A stretch of 64,000 nucleotides of DNA from Alphaproteobacteria bacterium (lineage in GTDB: Bacteria; Pseudomonadota; Alphaproteobacteria; Micavibrionales; UBA2020), in assembly GCA_025934695.1 (NCBI GenBank), contig JAICWS010000003.1, forward strand, positions 124,001 through 188,000. Direction: 5' to 3'. A program made the position numbers and the translations under genes. Every line of letters begins with the position of its first letter. The stretch's first letter is position 1. Positions 52,151 through 61,629 of this stretch are shown piece after piece. Under the pieces are notes generated by a model that was not told the origin of the DNA, made no database searches, and worked only from the letters and a program-made list of their open reading frames with translations.

Positions 52151-52375
52151 ATGCGGCATGACGATCCTATTTCACAGCACGATATTGTCCGCAATACGGG
52201 CGGCATCCTGACCGCGGGGATCCTCACGGCTCTGATCTCGGGCGGGGCTGGCGTGCTGCTGGAATTGCTGAGCAACCCCCATGCCGCGGCCCATACTTTG
52301 GCGGGCTGGGCCATCCTCGGCATTATCCTGTTCGGCTTCCCCATCATCATGGGGCTGATCACGCTGCGCCAGTAA
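52151..52375 (+). CDS. Small membrane protein, two helices
   Basis: The 74-residue product starts at ATG 52151 behind GAGGAGG. It has a charged N-terminus (MRHDDPISQHDIVRN) and two hydrophobic segments (GILTAGILTALISGGAGVLL and AILGIILFGFPIIMGLITL). No family was recognised. It ends 4 bases before a convergent gene. Confidence 0.75.
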   Translation: MRHDDPISQHDIVRNTGGILTAGILTALISGGAGVLLELLSNPHAAAHTLAGWAILGIILFGFPIIMGLITLRQ

Positions 52376-52379
52376 GCCC

Positions 52380-53381
52380 TTAGCCTGGCGCGGGTGCCGG
52401 ATGCGCGGCGGGCGTGGGTATCGGCGCCGCATGATTACCATGCGCGGCCTTGTTGAAATGCGGCCAGAGGTGACGGCTGAAGAAGGACGATGATTTCGGC
52501 GCGCCATCGCCCATCGGCGGGGTGATCTGCTGGATGCTCTGGTGGATGCTGTCGTGCAGATGCTTCATGACCGACTGGAACAAGGGCAGCTTGGCGAGCC
52601 AGGCGCCGAAGGCGCCGTTGGCGGTGCCAGAGCCGAAAGCCTTAAGCGCCTCGAGGGCGCGTTTCTTGGTGAAGAATTTGATGTTCTTGCGCTCTTCCTT
52701 CGTGGCCGCGAACATATCGGTCACATAGCTTTTGCCGTAGTTGTAAATGCCGCTCGATGCGCCGGTGGCGAGCGCCAATAAGGCGATGGAGCCCCAGCCC
52801 GTGACGCCGCCGATCATGCCCGCCACGAAGGTGATGGCGATCAGCTTGACCGAGCCAGAGACGAGGCGGCCCGCAGTCATATCGGCGGCCTTGGCGCCGA
52901 TCGCTTTAAGTGTATTGTGGATTTTGGGCGCGGGACCGCAGGCGGCGCGATAGATATCGCCGAAGCCGATCTTGCTCGTGACCGCCTGGCCGATATGATG
53001 CGCCTTGTTTTTGCGCTGGCGCATCGCGTCGACGATATCGCCCTGCCCGATGAAGCGCAGGAACTTTTCAAAACCTGAATCTTTCCAGACGCGCGGGAAG
53101 GCGGATTTTTCCGTCCCTTCGGGCATCATGATCTTCGGGTTGAAATTGGGCGCGACCGGGACCGGCGCCGCCGCGAGGGACGCCGCTGGCGGGGCGGGTT
53201 TGACATCGTTGGCGGGAGCAGGCGCGGCGGGCGGCGCGGGAACCGGTGGTGTTTCCGGTGGCGTTCCCAGCGGCGGGGATGGGACTGCAGGCGTAGCGGG
53301 GACAGGCGCGGCGTCATTGGCCGGGGTTTTCGGCCCCGGTTCCTGCGGCTCCTCGTCTTTCTTAGGCTTGGCGTCCGCCAT
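52380..53381 (-). CDS. Hypothetical protein, Pro-rich with hydrophobic core
   Basis: The 333-residue protein has a disordered N-terminal third rich in Pro, Ala and Lys, a central helical part (SGFEKFLRFIGQGDIVDAMR), then two adjacent hydrophobic helices with many Gly (VKLIAITFVAGMIGGVTGWG, IALLALATGASSGIYNYG) and a C-terminal His/Pro-rich tail. There is no signal peptide. The hydrophobic pair could insert into a membrane, as in pore-forming or effector proteins, but nothing more can be supported. It is divergent from the second L,D-transpeptidase gene. Confidence 0.7.
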   Translation of the reverse strand: MADAKPKKDEEPQEPGPKTPANDAAPVPATPAVPSPPLGTPPETPPVPAPPAAPAPANDVKPAPPAASLAAAPVPVAPNFNPKIMMPEGTEKSAFPRVWKDSGFEKFLRFIGQGDIVDAMRQRKNKAHHIGQAVTSKIGFGDIYRAACGPAPKIHNTLKAIGAKAADMTAGRLVSGSVKLIAITFVAGMIGGVTGWGSIALLALATGASSGIYNYGKSYVTDMFAATKEERKNIKFFTKKRALEALKAFGSGTANGAFGAWLAKLPLFQSVMKHLHDSIHQSIQQITPPMGDGAPKSSSFFSRHLWPHFNKAAHGNHAAPIPTPAAHPAPAPG

Positions 53382-53617
53382 GTATGCCTCGAGATGCCGC
53401 CTGCAACCAGTGCGGGCGGCTTTGCCTTATTTGTTGTCGTTTAACATGCTGTTATACCCCATCGGCCATAACATGCAAAGGGGGGTGCGGGTTCCCTGTT
53501 TTCGGCCGTAATCGCGAGAATCACCCCGGCATGCGGAAATGTTTGAACAGCGGGCGTAAACCCGCGTTGGCCAAGGCACAAGAGAGTCTTGTCAGATATC
53601 TTTGCGAGGAGGCCGAC

Positions 53618-54814
53618 ATGACCACCCGTTTCGCCACCCTTAAACTCCGCCTGGCGCTGATTTACGCAGCCATGATCCTGATGGCCGCCTTGTTCGCGCG
53701 CGTTTGCTGCGCCGCCGAGGCAGGCGGCACGCTGGGAGAACATATGTATTACCGGGTCGGACGCGGTGAGGACCTTTATTCCGTCGCCCAGAAATTCGAC
53801 ATCGGCATCGGCGAGCTGCGCTCGGCCAATCCGCGCGTCAACGAGGCGCACCTGAAGGCCGGGACGACGCTGGTACTGCCGACCGCCCACCTGATGCCGA
53901 ACGTCACCCACCAAGGCATTGTCATCAACCTGCCCGAGCGGCGGCTCTATTATTTCGATGCGCCCGGAGGCGCCTTAAGCTTCCCCGTGACCGTCGGCAA
54001 GGAAGGCTGGGAAACGCCTACCGGCACGACCTATATCGCAAACAAGCGCGTCGATCCCACCTGGACCGTGCCGGACAAGATTCGCGCCGAAGACCCGTCG
54101 CTGCCGGCCGTCGTTCCGCCGGGGCCCGACAACCCCTTGGGTAAATATGCGATGGACTTAGGATTCCCCGGCATCCGCATCCACGGCACGAATGCGCCCA
54201 CCAGCATCGGGCGGCAGTCGAGCCACGGTTGCATCCGCATGTATCCCGCGGATATCGAGAAGCTGTTCAACTTAGTGCCCCTCAAGACCAAGGTCACGAT
54301 CATCAACCAGCCGTACAAGATCGGCTGGCAGGGCAATAACCTGATGCTCGAGGTGGCGCCGCCTGCCGCCGGATCGGTTGCGCGCAATGTTTCGACCGAG
54401 GAGGTGAAAGCAGCCCTGAACCGCAGCCCCGTGCGCGCCTATGTCAACTGGGACGTCATTGATATGACCGTCAAGCGCCGTGACGGCATGCCTGTGACGA
54501 TCGGCCGCAGCGCGGGTGGCGAAACGCCGACCCTGGCGCAGACGCCGCAGCCCGAAGAAACCTATCCGCCCGCAGCCACGCCCGCCTATGCCTCCGCACA
54601 ATCTGCGTCACCGGCAGCGGATTATTACCAGCCCTATGCCGAAACGACGGCAGACACCGGTAATGACCGCGCGACGGATCGCTGGTCGCAGGCCGCGCGC
54701 CGCGCCGGCACTTACACACCGCGATCGCGCACCGTCGCCCCGCCGACTTATGTCATCCAGGGCAGCGACAGCGACTATGGCGGCTATTACACCAGTGGCG
54801 TCACCATGTATTGA
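53618..54814 (+). CDS. L,D-transpeptidase with LysM domain (copy 2)
   Basis: From ATG 53618, preceded by GCGAGGAGG, the 398-residue protein has a signal peptide (ALIYAAMILMAALFARVCCA), a LysM domain at about 44-90 (YYRVGRGEDLYSVAQKFDIG) and a YkuD domain at about 99-230 with His189 in IRIHGTN and Cys205 in SSHGCIRMYP. The C-terminal 130 residues are Pro/Thr/Tyr-rich, ending YGGYYTSGVTMY, unlike copy 1. It would form 3-3 cross-links in the periplasm. The frame open from 53384 is not used. Confidence 0.93.
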   Translation: MTTRFATLKLRLALIYAAMILMAALFARVCCAAEAGGTLGEHMYYRVGRGEDLYSVAQKFDIGIGELRSANPRVNEAHLKAGTTLVLPTAHLMPNVTHQGIVINLPERRLYYFDAPGGALSFPVTVGKEGWETPTGTTYIANKRVDPTWTVPDKIRAEDPSLPAVVPPGPDNPLGKYAMDLGFPGIRIHGTNAPTSIGRQSSHGCIRMYPADIEKLFNLVPLKTKVTIINQPYKIGWQGNNLMLEVAPPAAGSVARNVSTEEVKAALNRSPVRAYVNWDVIDMTVKRRDGMPVTIGRSAGGETPTLAQTPQPEETYPPAATPAYASAQSASPAADYYQPYAETTADTGNDRATDRWSQAARRAGTYTPRSRTVAPPTYVIQGSDSDYGGYYTSGVTMY

Positions 54815-54834
54815 CGCATTATGCAAATAATCCA

Positions 54835-54863
54835 AAAGGGGCGGAAGTCATTTCCGCCCCTTT
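54835..54863 (+). terminator. Terminator of L,D-transpeptidase copy 2
   Basis: AAAGGGGCGGAA (54835-54846), GTCAT, TTCCGCCCCTTT (54852-54863) make a perfect 12-bp stem ending in T residues, 21 bases past the stop. Confidence 0.88.
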
Positions 54864-54954
54864 CGATTTCCGCAATCCGGATTGATTAACTTGAAGCCTT
54901 CGTGCTAAACACTAGGCGTTCCACAATTTTTATAGTTACACGAAGGTATTCAAC

Positions 54955-56310
54955 ATGCCCGCATCGAAATCCGCTGCCGTGCACAAGCACGCAGAACCCG
55001 CATCCAATAACCTCGAAGCTTTCTGGATGCCCTTCTCGGCAAACCGCCAGTTCAAGCAAAAGCCGCGCATGTTCGTGTCGGCGAAAGATATGCACTTCAC
55101 GACCGATGATGGACGCAAGGTGCTGGATGCGACGGCGGGCCTGTGGTGCTGCAATATCGGCCATGGGCGTCCGAAGGTCGTGGAAGCGGTCTCGAAGCAG
55201 ATCCAGGAACTCGATTACGCGCCCGCCTTCCAGATGGGCCACCCGAAAGTGTTCGAGCTGGCGTCGCGCGTTGCGACGCTGATGCCGGGCTCACTCGACC
55301 ATGTGTTCTTCACCAATTCCGGTTCTGAATCGGTCGATACCGCGCTCAAGATCGCGCTCGCTTATCACAACGTCAGCGGCCAGGGCACGCGCACACGTCT
55401 GATTGGAAGAGAGCGCGGCTATCACGGCGTGGGCTTCGGTGGCATTTCGGTCGGCGGCATTCCCAACAACCGCCGCTTCTTTGGCTCGCTGCTGACGGGC
55501 GTCGACCACCTGCCCCATACCCATAATCTGAAAGAAAACGCTTTCACCAAGGGCCAGCCCGGCTGGGGCGCGCACCTGGCCGACGACCTCGACCGCATCG
55601 TGGCGCTGCACGGCGCGGAGACCATCGCCGCCGTGATCGTCGAGCCCATCGCGGGTTCCACGGGCGTGCTGATTCCGCCCAAGGGCTATCTCGAAAAACT
55701 GTGCGAGATTTGCACCAAGCACGGCATCATCCTGATCTTCGACGAGGTCATCACCGCCTTCGGCCGCGTCGGCAACAGCTGTACCGCCGCCGAGCATTAC
55801 AACGTCCAGCCCGACATCATCACGATGGCCAAGGGCCTGACTGCCGGCACCATTCCGATGGGTGCGGTCGCGGTCGATAAGAAAATCTACGACGCCTTCA
55901 TGAAGGGCCCGGACAACGCGATCGAACTGTTCCACGGCTACACCTATTCCGGCCATCCCGTGGCCGCCGCCGCCGGCATCGCGACCCTCGACACCTATAA
56001 AGAAGAAGGGTTGTTCGAGCGCACGAAAGAACTGGCGCCCTATTGGGAAAACGCCGTTCATTCGCTCAAGGGCCTGCCGCACGTCATCGACATCCGCAAC
56101 ACGGGCCTGATCGGCGCAATCGAGATGGAAAGCATCCCCGGCAAAGTCACGGCGCGCGCCTTCGACGCCTTCCTGAAATGCTTCGACAAGGGCCTGCTGA
56201 TCCGCACCACGGGCGATACCATCGCGCTGTCGCCACCCTTGATCATCTCGAAGTCCCAGATCGATGAAATCTTCACGACGCTTTCCGCCGTCATCAAAAG
56301 CCTGAATTAA
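54955..56310 (+). CDS. Omega-amino acid (beta-alanine):pyruvate aminotransferase
   Basis: This 451-residue class III PLP enzyme moves the amino group of beta-alanine or beta-aminoisobutyrate to pyruvate, giving malonate or methylmalonate semialdehyde. Landmarks are FWMPFSANRQF, DATAGLWCCNIGHG, FTNSGSESVDTALKIA, the PLP-binding IFDEVITAFGRVG and the Schiff-base Lys in TMAKGLTAGTIPMGAV. The next genes (mmsA, preT, preA) take the product onward and supply the substrate, which supports the beta-alanine assignment over other omega-amino acids. GAAGG precedes the ATG. Confidence 0.93.
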   Translation: MPASKSAAVHKHAEPASNNLEAFWMPFSANRQFKQKPRMFVSAKDMHFTTDDGRKVLDATAGLWCCNIGHGRPKVVEAVSKQIQELDYAPAFQMGHPKVFELASRVATLMPGSLDHVFFTNSGSESVDTALKIALAYHNVSGQGTRTRLIGRERGYHGVGFGGISVGGIPNNRRFFGSLLTGVDHLPHTHNLKENAFTKGQPGWGAHLADDLDRIVALHGAETIAAVIVEPIAGSTGVLIPPKGYLEKLCEICTKHGIILIFDEVITAFGRVGNSCTAAEHYNVQPDIITMAKGLTAGTIPMGAVAVDKKIYDAFMKGPDNAIELFHGYTYSGHPVAAAAGIATLDTYKEEGLFERTKELAPYWENAVHSLKGLPHVIDIRNTGLIGAIEMESIPGKVTARAFDAFLKCFDKGLLIRTTGDTIALSPPLIISKSQIDEIFTTLSAVIKSLN

Positions 56311-56322
56311 GGAGAAAGAAAT

Positions 56323-57804
56323 ATGAAAGCCCAGCTCAAGACCAAGGCCCCCGCCTCCGCCCGCCGCGGCGACATTTACAACCCCGCAACCGGCGCCGTC
56401 ATCGGCCAGGTGGATTATGCCTCCGCCGCCGACGTGAACCGCGTGGTCGAGAAGGCGAAAAAAGCCTTCGAAAGCTGGTCGGAAGTGACGCCGATGAAAC
56501 GGTCGCGCATCATGTTCAAGTTCCTCGAGCTCCTGAACAAGAACGCGAGCGAGCTGGCCAAGATCATTTCCGCCGAGCACGGCAAGGTCCAGATCGACGC
56601 CGAAGGCGAAGTGCAGCGCGGCATCGAGATCGTGGAATTCACGACCGGCATCCCGAGCTTCCTCAAAGGCGAGTATACCGACAGCGTCGGCACCGGCGTG
56701 GACAGCTATTCCCTGCGCCAGCCGCTGGGCGTGGTCGCCGGCATCACGCCGTTCAACTTCCCCGCCATGGTGCCCTTGTGGATGTTCCCCATTGCGATCG
56801 CCTGTGGCAACACCTTTATCCTGAAGCCCTCCGAGCGCGACCCGTCGGCCGCGCGTTTCATGGCGGGCCTGCTGTCCGACGCGGGCCTGCCCGACGGCGT
56901 TTTCAACGTCGTCAATGGCGACAAGGAAGCGGTCGACGCGATCCTGCATCACCCCGACATCCACGCGGTGAGCTTCGTGGGTTCGACCCCCGTCGCAGAA
57001 TACATCTATAAAACCGGCACCGAGAACGGCAAGCGCGTGCAGGCCCTGGGCGGCGCGAAAAACCATATGATCGTGATGCCGGACGCCGACATCGACCAGG
57101 CGGCCGACGCGCTGATGGGCGCGGCTTACGGATCGGCGGGCGAGCGCTGCATGGCGATCTCGGTCGCCGTCGCGGTGACGGACAAAGTGGCCGATGCCCT
57201 CGTCGAGACGCTCAGCCCCCGCATCAAGGCGCTCAAAGTCGGCCCCGGCACCGACCGCAAGGCCGAAATGGGCCCGCTGATCACCAAGCAGCACCTTGAA
57301 AAGGTAAAAGCCTATGTCGAGAAAGGCGTCAAGGAAGGCGCCAAGCTCGTCGTCGACGGGCGCGAGCTGAAAATCAAGGGCCATGAAAAAGGCTATTTCA
57401 TGGGCGGCTGCCTGTTCGACCGCGTGAAGCCCGGCATGACCGTTTACAAGGACGAGATTTTCGGGCCCGTACTCTCGCTCGTGCGCGCCAAGTCGTACAA
57501 GGAAGCCGTCGACCTCATCAACAGCCATGAGTTCGGCAACGGTACCTCCATCTTCACCAACCACGGTGGCGTTGCGCGTAACTTCATGCGCGACATCAAG
57601 GTCGGCATGGTCGGCATCAACGTGCCGATCCCCGTCCCCGTCGCCTATAACAGCTTCGGCGGCTGGAAGCGCTCGCTGTTCGGCGACGTGCACATGCACG
57701 GCCAGGAAGGCGTGCGCTTCTACACCAAGCTCAAGACGGTGACGGCGCGCTGGCCCCAAGGTCCCGCCGAAGGCGCGGATTACCATTTCCCGCAGAACAA
57801 GTGA
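56323..57804 (+). CDS. mmsA: CoA-acylating methylmalonate-semialdehyde dehydrogenase
   Basis: The 493-residue enzyme converts malonate or methylmalonate semialdehyde to acetyl-CoA or propanoyl-CoA with NAD and CoA. The N-terminus is family-typical ([20 protein letters not shown]), [20 protein letters not shown] follows, and the catalytic Cys is in [15 protein letters not shown], where the GERCMA form marks MMSDH. The start lies 12 bases after the aminotransferase, with AAGGAG. It links beta-alanine and valine breakdown to central metabolism. Confidence 0.95.
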   Translation: MKAQLKTKAPASARRGDIYNPATGAVIGQVDYASAADVNRVVEKAKKAFESWSEVTPMKRSRIMFKFLELLNKNASELAKIISAEHGKVQIDAEGEVQRGIEIVEFTTGIPSFLKGEYTDSVGTGVDSYSLRQPLGVVAGITPFNFPAMVPLWMFPIAIACGNTFILKPSERDPSAARFMAGLLSDAGLPDGVFNVVNGDKEAVDAILHHPDIHAVSFVGSTPVAEYIYKTGTENGKRVQALGGAKNHMIVMPDADIDQAADALMGAAYGSAGERCMAISVAVAVTDKVADALVETLSPRIKALKVGPGTDRKAEMGPLITKQHLEKVKAYVEKGVKEGAKLVVDGRELKIKGHEKGYFMGGCLFDRVKPGMTVYKDEIFGPVLSLVRAKSYKEAVDLINSHEFGNGTSIFTNHGGVARNFMRDIKVGMVGINVPIPVPVAYNSFGGWKRSLFGDVHMHGQEGVRFYTKLKTVTARWPQGPAEGADYHFPQNK

Positions 57805-57812
57805 GGATTTGA

Positions 57813-59201
57813 ATGAGCAGCAAAGTCGCGGAACTGGCGGCCCAGGCCGCTGAGGTAGACATTGCTTTCGGGCGGCTGACGGCGGAGGAATATGTGGAGA
57901 ATTTCTCCGACATTCATCCGCCGCTCGACCGCAACAAGGCGATCATCGAGGCGAACCGCTGCGTGTTCTGCCATGATGCACCCTGCATCGAAGCCTGCCC
58001 GACGGGCATCCAGATCCCGATTTTCATCAAGAAAATCTCGACCGACAACGTGAAGGGCGCGGCGAAGACCATCCTCGAAGCGAACATCATGGGCGGCTCC
58101 TGCGCCCGCGTGTGCCCGACGGAAGAACTGTGCGAGGAAGCCTGCGTGCGCAACACGCAGAGCGATCAGCCGATCAAGATCGGGCAGTTGCAGCGCTATG
58201 CCGTCGATAACCTCATGATGCGCCCCGACCGCCAGCTTTTCCGGCGCAAGCCCGCGACCGGAAAACGCATCGCCGTCGTCGGCGCCGGCCCGGCGGGCCT
58301 GTCCTGCGCGCACCGTTTATCGCGCGAGGGACATGATGTCATCATCTTCGAAGCTAAAGAAAAGGCTGGCGGGTTGAATGAATATGGCATCGCCGCCTAT
58401 AAGGTGCCGAATGATTTCGCGCAGAGCGAGGTTTCCTACATCCTCTCGCTGGGCGGCATCGAGATCAAATATGGCCAGGCCTTGGGCAAGCAGATTTCGC
58501 TGGTGCAACTGCGCAAGGATTATGATGCCGTGTTCCTGGGCATGGGCATGACGGGCGTGAATGCGCTGGGCATCGCCGAAGAAGAGATGGAAGGCATCGA
58601 GAACGCGGTCGATTACATCGAGGATTTGCGCAAGTCGAAAGACCTGTCGAAGCTTCCGGTCGGGCGCCGTGTCGTCGTGATCGGCGGCGGCAATACAGCC
58701 ATCGATATTGCTATTCAAATAAAGCGTCTCGGCGCGGAATATGTGACGCTGCTCTACCGCCGCGGGCCCGAGCATATGACCGCGACCGAATGGGAGCAGG
58801 AATTCGCCCAAACCAACGGCGTCATGATCAAGCATTGGGCCATGCCCAAAAAGCTGATTGGCCGCCACGGCCATGTCGCTGGCATCGAATGCGAATACAC
58901 GCAGCTCGACGACAATGGCAAGCTGATGGGCACGGGCGATACCTTCACCATCGACGCCGACCAGGTGTTCAAGGCCATCGGCCAGACTTTCGTGCCCTCG
59001 CCTTGCCAAGATAACGGCAAGGACCTGCTGCAGCTGAGCAAGAAAGGCCGCATCGCCGTGAACGATGAGGGGCTGACCTCGCTGCCCGGCGTTTACGCGG
59101 GCGGCGACTGCACCGAAGGCCAGGACCTCACCGTCGCCGCCGTCGAAGGCGGCAAGGTGGCGGCCGAGGCGATTGACAGATATTTGAAGACGAAGAGGTA
59201 A
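57813..59201 (+). CDS. preT: Dihydropyrimidine dehydrogenase subunit PreT
   Basis: The 462-residue flavoprotein passes electrons from NAD(P)H to PreA. Two [4Fe-4S] motifs are in CVFCHDAPCIEACPTGI and GSCARVCPTEELCEEACV, as in GltD-like proteins. The FAD motif is IAVVGAGPAGLSCAHRLSRE, the NAD(P) motif VVVIGGGNTAIDIAIQ, and the C-terminal FAD contact LPGVYAGGDCTEG. It follows mmsA by 8 bases. GltD is the main alternative; the adjacent preA decides. Confidence 0.93.
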   Translation: MSSKVAELAAQAAEVDIAFGRLTAEEYVENFSDIHPPLDRNKAIIEANRCVFCHDAPCIEACPTGIQIPIFIKKISTDNVKGAAKTILEANIMGGSCARVCPTEELCEEACVRNTQSDQPIKIGQLQRYAVDNLMMRPDRQLFRRKPATGKRIAVVGAGPAGLSCAHRLSREGHDVIIFEAKEKAGGLNEYGIAAYKVPNDFAQSEVSYILSLGGIEIKYGQALGKQISLVQLRKDYDAVFLGMGMTGVNALGIAEEEMEGIENAVDYIEDLRKSKDLSKLPVGRRVVVIGGGNTAIDIAIQIKRLGAEYVTLLYRRGPEHMTATEWEQEFAQTNGVMIKHWAMPKKLIGRHGHVAGIECEYTQLDDNGKLMGTGDTFTIDADQVFKAIGQTFVPSPCQDNGKDLLQLSKKGRIAVNDEGLTSLPGVYAGGDCTEGQDLTVAAVEGGKVAAEAIDRYLKTKR

Positions 59202-59209
59202 TTTTCAGT

Positions 59210-59286
59210 GTCATCCTGAGCCCCGCAAGGGGCGAAGGATCTCCCTTGGCCGACAAAGAGAGATTCTTCGCTTCGCTCAGAATGAC
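59210..59286. repeat. Inverted intergenic repeat (GTCATCCTGAGC type)
   Basis: The left arm begins GTCATCCTGAGC and runs through GAAGGATCTC; the right arm is its imperfect reverse complement, GAGATTCTTCG to GCTCAGAATGAC (ends 59286). The left arm has its own CCCCGCAAGGGG hairpin. It lies between preT and preA and could fold into a long stem in the operon mRNA. Similar repeats are dispersed in many bacterial genomes. Confidence 0.65.
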
Positions 59287-59308
59287 AGGAAGGATGAGGA
59301 AACAAAAC

Positions 59309-60592
59309 ATGGCCGACCTTACCTGCAAAATCGGCGGCGTCACGTCGCCGAACCCGTTCTGGCTGGCGTCCGCGCCGCCGACGGACAAGGAATATAACGT
59401 CGTGCGCGCGTTCCAGGCCGGCTGGGGCGGCGTGGTGTGGAAGACGCTGGGCGAGGAGGGCCCGCCGGTCGTCAACGTCTCCTCGCGCTATGGCGCGATG
59501 CATTACAATGGGACGAAGATTGCCGGTCTCAACAACATCGAACTCATCACCGACCGGCCGCTGGACGTGAACCTGAAAGAAATCGAGCGCGTCAAGAAGG
59601 CCTGGCCCGACCGCGCCCTTATCGTCTCGCTGATGGTGCCTTGCGAGGAAAACGCCTGGTCGAAAATCCTCAAGCGCGTCGAAACCACGGGCTGCGACGG
59701 CGTCGAGCTGAACTTCGGCTGCCCGCATGGCATGTCGGAGCGCGGCATGGGTTCGGCCGTGGGCCAGGTGCCCGAATACATTAAAGACGTCACGACCTGG
59801 TGCAAGAAGCATACGAAGATGCCGGTGTTCGTCAAGCTGACGCCCAATATCACGAACATCCTCTATCCCGCGCGCGCGGCGGTCGAAGGCGGCGCGGATG
59901 CGGTGTCGCTGATCAACACCATCAATTCCATCACCGGCGTCGACCTCGACCTGATGTCGCCCGAGCCCGTCGTCAACGGCGTCGGCGCTCATGGTGGCTA
60001 TTGCGGCCCCGCGGTGAAACCGATTGCTCTTTGCATGGTAGGCGAGATCGCGCGCGACCCCGCCTGCAAGCAGATCCCCATTTCCGGCATCGGAGGTGTT
60101 TCTACCTGGAGAGATGCCGCCGAATTCATCGCGCTCGGCGCGGGTTCGGTGCAGGTCTGCACGGCGGCCATGCACTACGGCTTCAAGATCGTGGAAGACA
60201 TGATCGAAGGCCTGTCCAACTGGATGGACGACAAAGGTTACAAGAACCTCGACGCCTTCCGCGGCCGCGCGGTCAAAAACTATAAGAACTGGCAGGATCT
60301 CGACATGAACTACGAGATCAAGGCCAAGATTCACGAGGACAAATGCATCCAGTGCGGCCTGTGCCACATCGCCTGCGAAGACACTTCGCACCAGGCGATC
60401 CGGGCGGAGAAGAAAGACGGCAAGCGCATCTACACCGTCGTCAACGATGAATGCGTGGGCTGCAACCTGTGCCTCCATGTCAGCCCGGTCGACGGCTGCA
60501 TCACCATGGAGCGCGTCGAGAACGGCAAGCCCTATATGACCTGGCTGCAGGACCCACGCAATCCCGCAAATATGAAGAAAAAAACGGGCTGA
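59309..60592 (+). CDS. preA: NAD-dependent dihydropyrimidine dehydrogenase subunit PreA
   Basis: This 427-residue FMN and iron-sulfur protein reduces uracil and thymine with PreT. The barrel has NPFWLASAPPTDKEYN, VVWKTLGEEGPPVVNVSSRY, GVELNFGCPHGMSERGMG with the catalytic Cys region, and ISGIGGVSTWRDAAEFI for FMN phosphate. The C-terminal ferredoxin part has CIQCGLCHIACE and CVGCNLCLHVSP...C; Ser392 (codon AGC, 60482-60484) stands where the CP cysteine of the second motif is expected. ATG 59309 follows GAGGAAA; the upstream frame lies in the repeat. Confidence 0.93.
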   Translation: MADLTCKIGGVTSPNPFWLASAPPTDKEYNVVRAFQAGWGGVVWKTLGEEGPPVVNVSSRYGAMHYNGTKIAGLNNIELITDRPLDVNLKEIERVKKAWPDRALIVSLMVPCEENAWSKILKRVETTGCDGVELNFGCPHGMSERGMGSAVGQVPEYIKDVTTWCKKHTKMPVFVKLTPNITNILYPARAAVEGGADAVSLINTINSITGVDLDLMSPEPVVNGVGAHGGYCGPAVKPIALCMVGEIARDPACKQIPISGIGGVSTWRDAAEFIALGAGSVQVCTAAMHYGFKIVEDMIEGLSNWMDDKGYKNLDAFRGRAVKNYKNWQDLDMNYEIKAKIHEDKCIQCGLCHIACEDTSHQAIRAEKKDGKRIYTVVNDECVGCNLCLHVSPVDGCITMERVENGKPYMTWLQDPRNPANMKKKTG

Positions 60593-60595
60593 GCC

Positions 60596-61000
60596 TTACC
60601 TCGGCTTCGGTGCGTTCGCCAGAGGGGCCGGTTTGCTGTCGGGCGCGGCATGCAGCGCAGTGATGCGGTTCTCGCGTGCGTCGATGGCCGTCTTCACGAC
60701 GCCTTCCATTTCCTTCGCAAAATTCTTGATGAACTTCGGATTGCTGACATGTCCGTCCAGCGCATGGGCGACGACTTCTCTCGCATTCGCGCCTTTTTCG
60801 CCCGCCAGATGGTCAATGGTGTCGACGATGTCCTTCACTTCGGCGGTGGGCAGGCGCGTCGCCTCGGATATTTTGAAATCCACCATGGCCCGGGTTTTAT
60901 CGTCGAAGAGCGGTCCCGCCTTTTTGACGTCGGCTTCGCGTTCCTGCTGCGCGTCTTTTGCCCATTCACGCGCCACCATCTCGTCAATGCGGTCAGCCAT
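60596..61000 (-). CDS. Hypothetical helical protein, 134 residues
   Basis: The product is charged and helical (MADRIDEMVAREWAKDAQQE...), with no signal peptide, and ends in a Pro/Ala-rich basic tail (SKPAPLANAPKPR). A good ribosome binding site (CAGGAG) precedes the ATG at 61000. It converges with preA, 3 bases apart. No family was recognised. Confidence 0.7.
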   Translation of the reverse strand: MADRIDEMVAREWAKDAQQEREADVKKAGPLFDDKTRAMVDFKISEATRLPTAEVKDIVDTIDHLAGEKGANAREVVAHALDGHVSNPKFIKNFAKEMEGVVKTAIDARENRITALHAAPDSKPAPLANAPKPR

Positions 61001-61104
61001 GTGAAACTCCTGAAAATGAACTTGGGGTCTATGTATAGGAGTATTATATCCGCAGGGCCGTTCCTAAACCGTTAAGACCTCTACAGCATATTGATATATA
61101 AAGC

Positions 61105-61134
61105 AAAACGCGCCCCCGCTAGGAGGCGCGTTTT
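61105..61134 (-). terminator. Terminator of VOC protein gene
   Basis: AAAACGCGCC (61105-61114), a 10-base loop, GGCGCGTTTT (61125-61134). It lies 19 bases past the VOC stop on the minus strand and has T-rich ends in both directions. Confidence 0.85.
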
Positions 61135-61152
61135 CTTTAAGAACGGAAAGCC

Positions 61153-61629
61153 TTACGCGGCTTTGCCTGAGGCCATTTTCTTCATGGCTTCATGCATTTC
61201 TTTTTCGGTCACGTCGCGCACATGCGTGGCGAGGCTCCACTTGATGCCGTAGGAGTCGCTGACGATGCCCATGCGGTCGCCCCAGAACATGTCCTTCGCC
61301 GCCTGCACTTCTTTCAGGCCGGCCTTGGTGGCCTGTTTCATCGCATCATCGGTGTTGGGCACATAGATGTAGAAGCTGAGGCCCTGTCCCGCGACGCAGC
61401 CCATCTTCGGGTTTTCTTCGGAGATGAACAGTTCGGTTTCGCCGATTTTCAGGCCTGCGTGCGCGATAACGCCGGTCTGGGGGCACAGCATCCTGTGGGT
61501 TTCGACGGCGCCGAAAGCTTTCTTGTAATGTTCGATTGCCTTGTCCGCGCCCTTGATCGCCAGCGCCGGAATGACGCGATGGCGGTTCATGTTCGAACAG
61601 GCGGATTCAGAAGCTTTATTCTTGGTCAT
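61153..61629 (-). CDS. VOC family protein, PhnB-like
   Basis: The 158-residue protein has the paired beta-alpha-beta units of the glyoxalase/dioxygenase superfamily in the PhnB-like form: VIPALAIKGADKAIEHYKKAFGA, AHAGLKIGETELFISEEN, FYIYVPNTDDAMKQATKAG and the closing MFWGDRMGIVSDSYGIKWSLATH. Function of this group is mostly unknown. A perfect ribosome binding site (AAAGGAGGT) precedes ATG 61629. Confidence 0.9.
   Translation of the reverse strand: MTKNKASESACSNMNRHRVIPALAIKGADKAIEHYKKAFGAVETHRMLCPQTGVIAHAGLKIGETELFISEENPKMGCVAGQGLSFYIYVPNTDDAMKQATKAGLKEVQAAKDMFWGDRMGIVSDSYGIKWSLATHVRDVTEKEMHEAMKKMASGKAA

Noticed and set aside
55291-57786. 831-residue ORF antisense to the aminotransferase and mmsA genes
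   Set aside because: It is a shadow frame typical of high-GC coding DNA; both plus-strand products are clear family members and the antisense protein is a low-complexity His/Asp/Arg-rich sequence without motifs.
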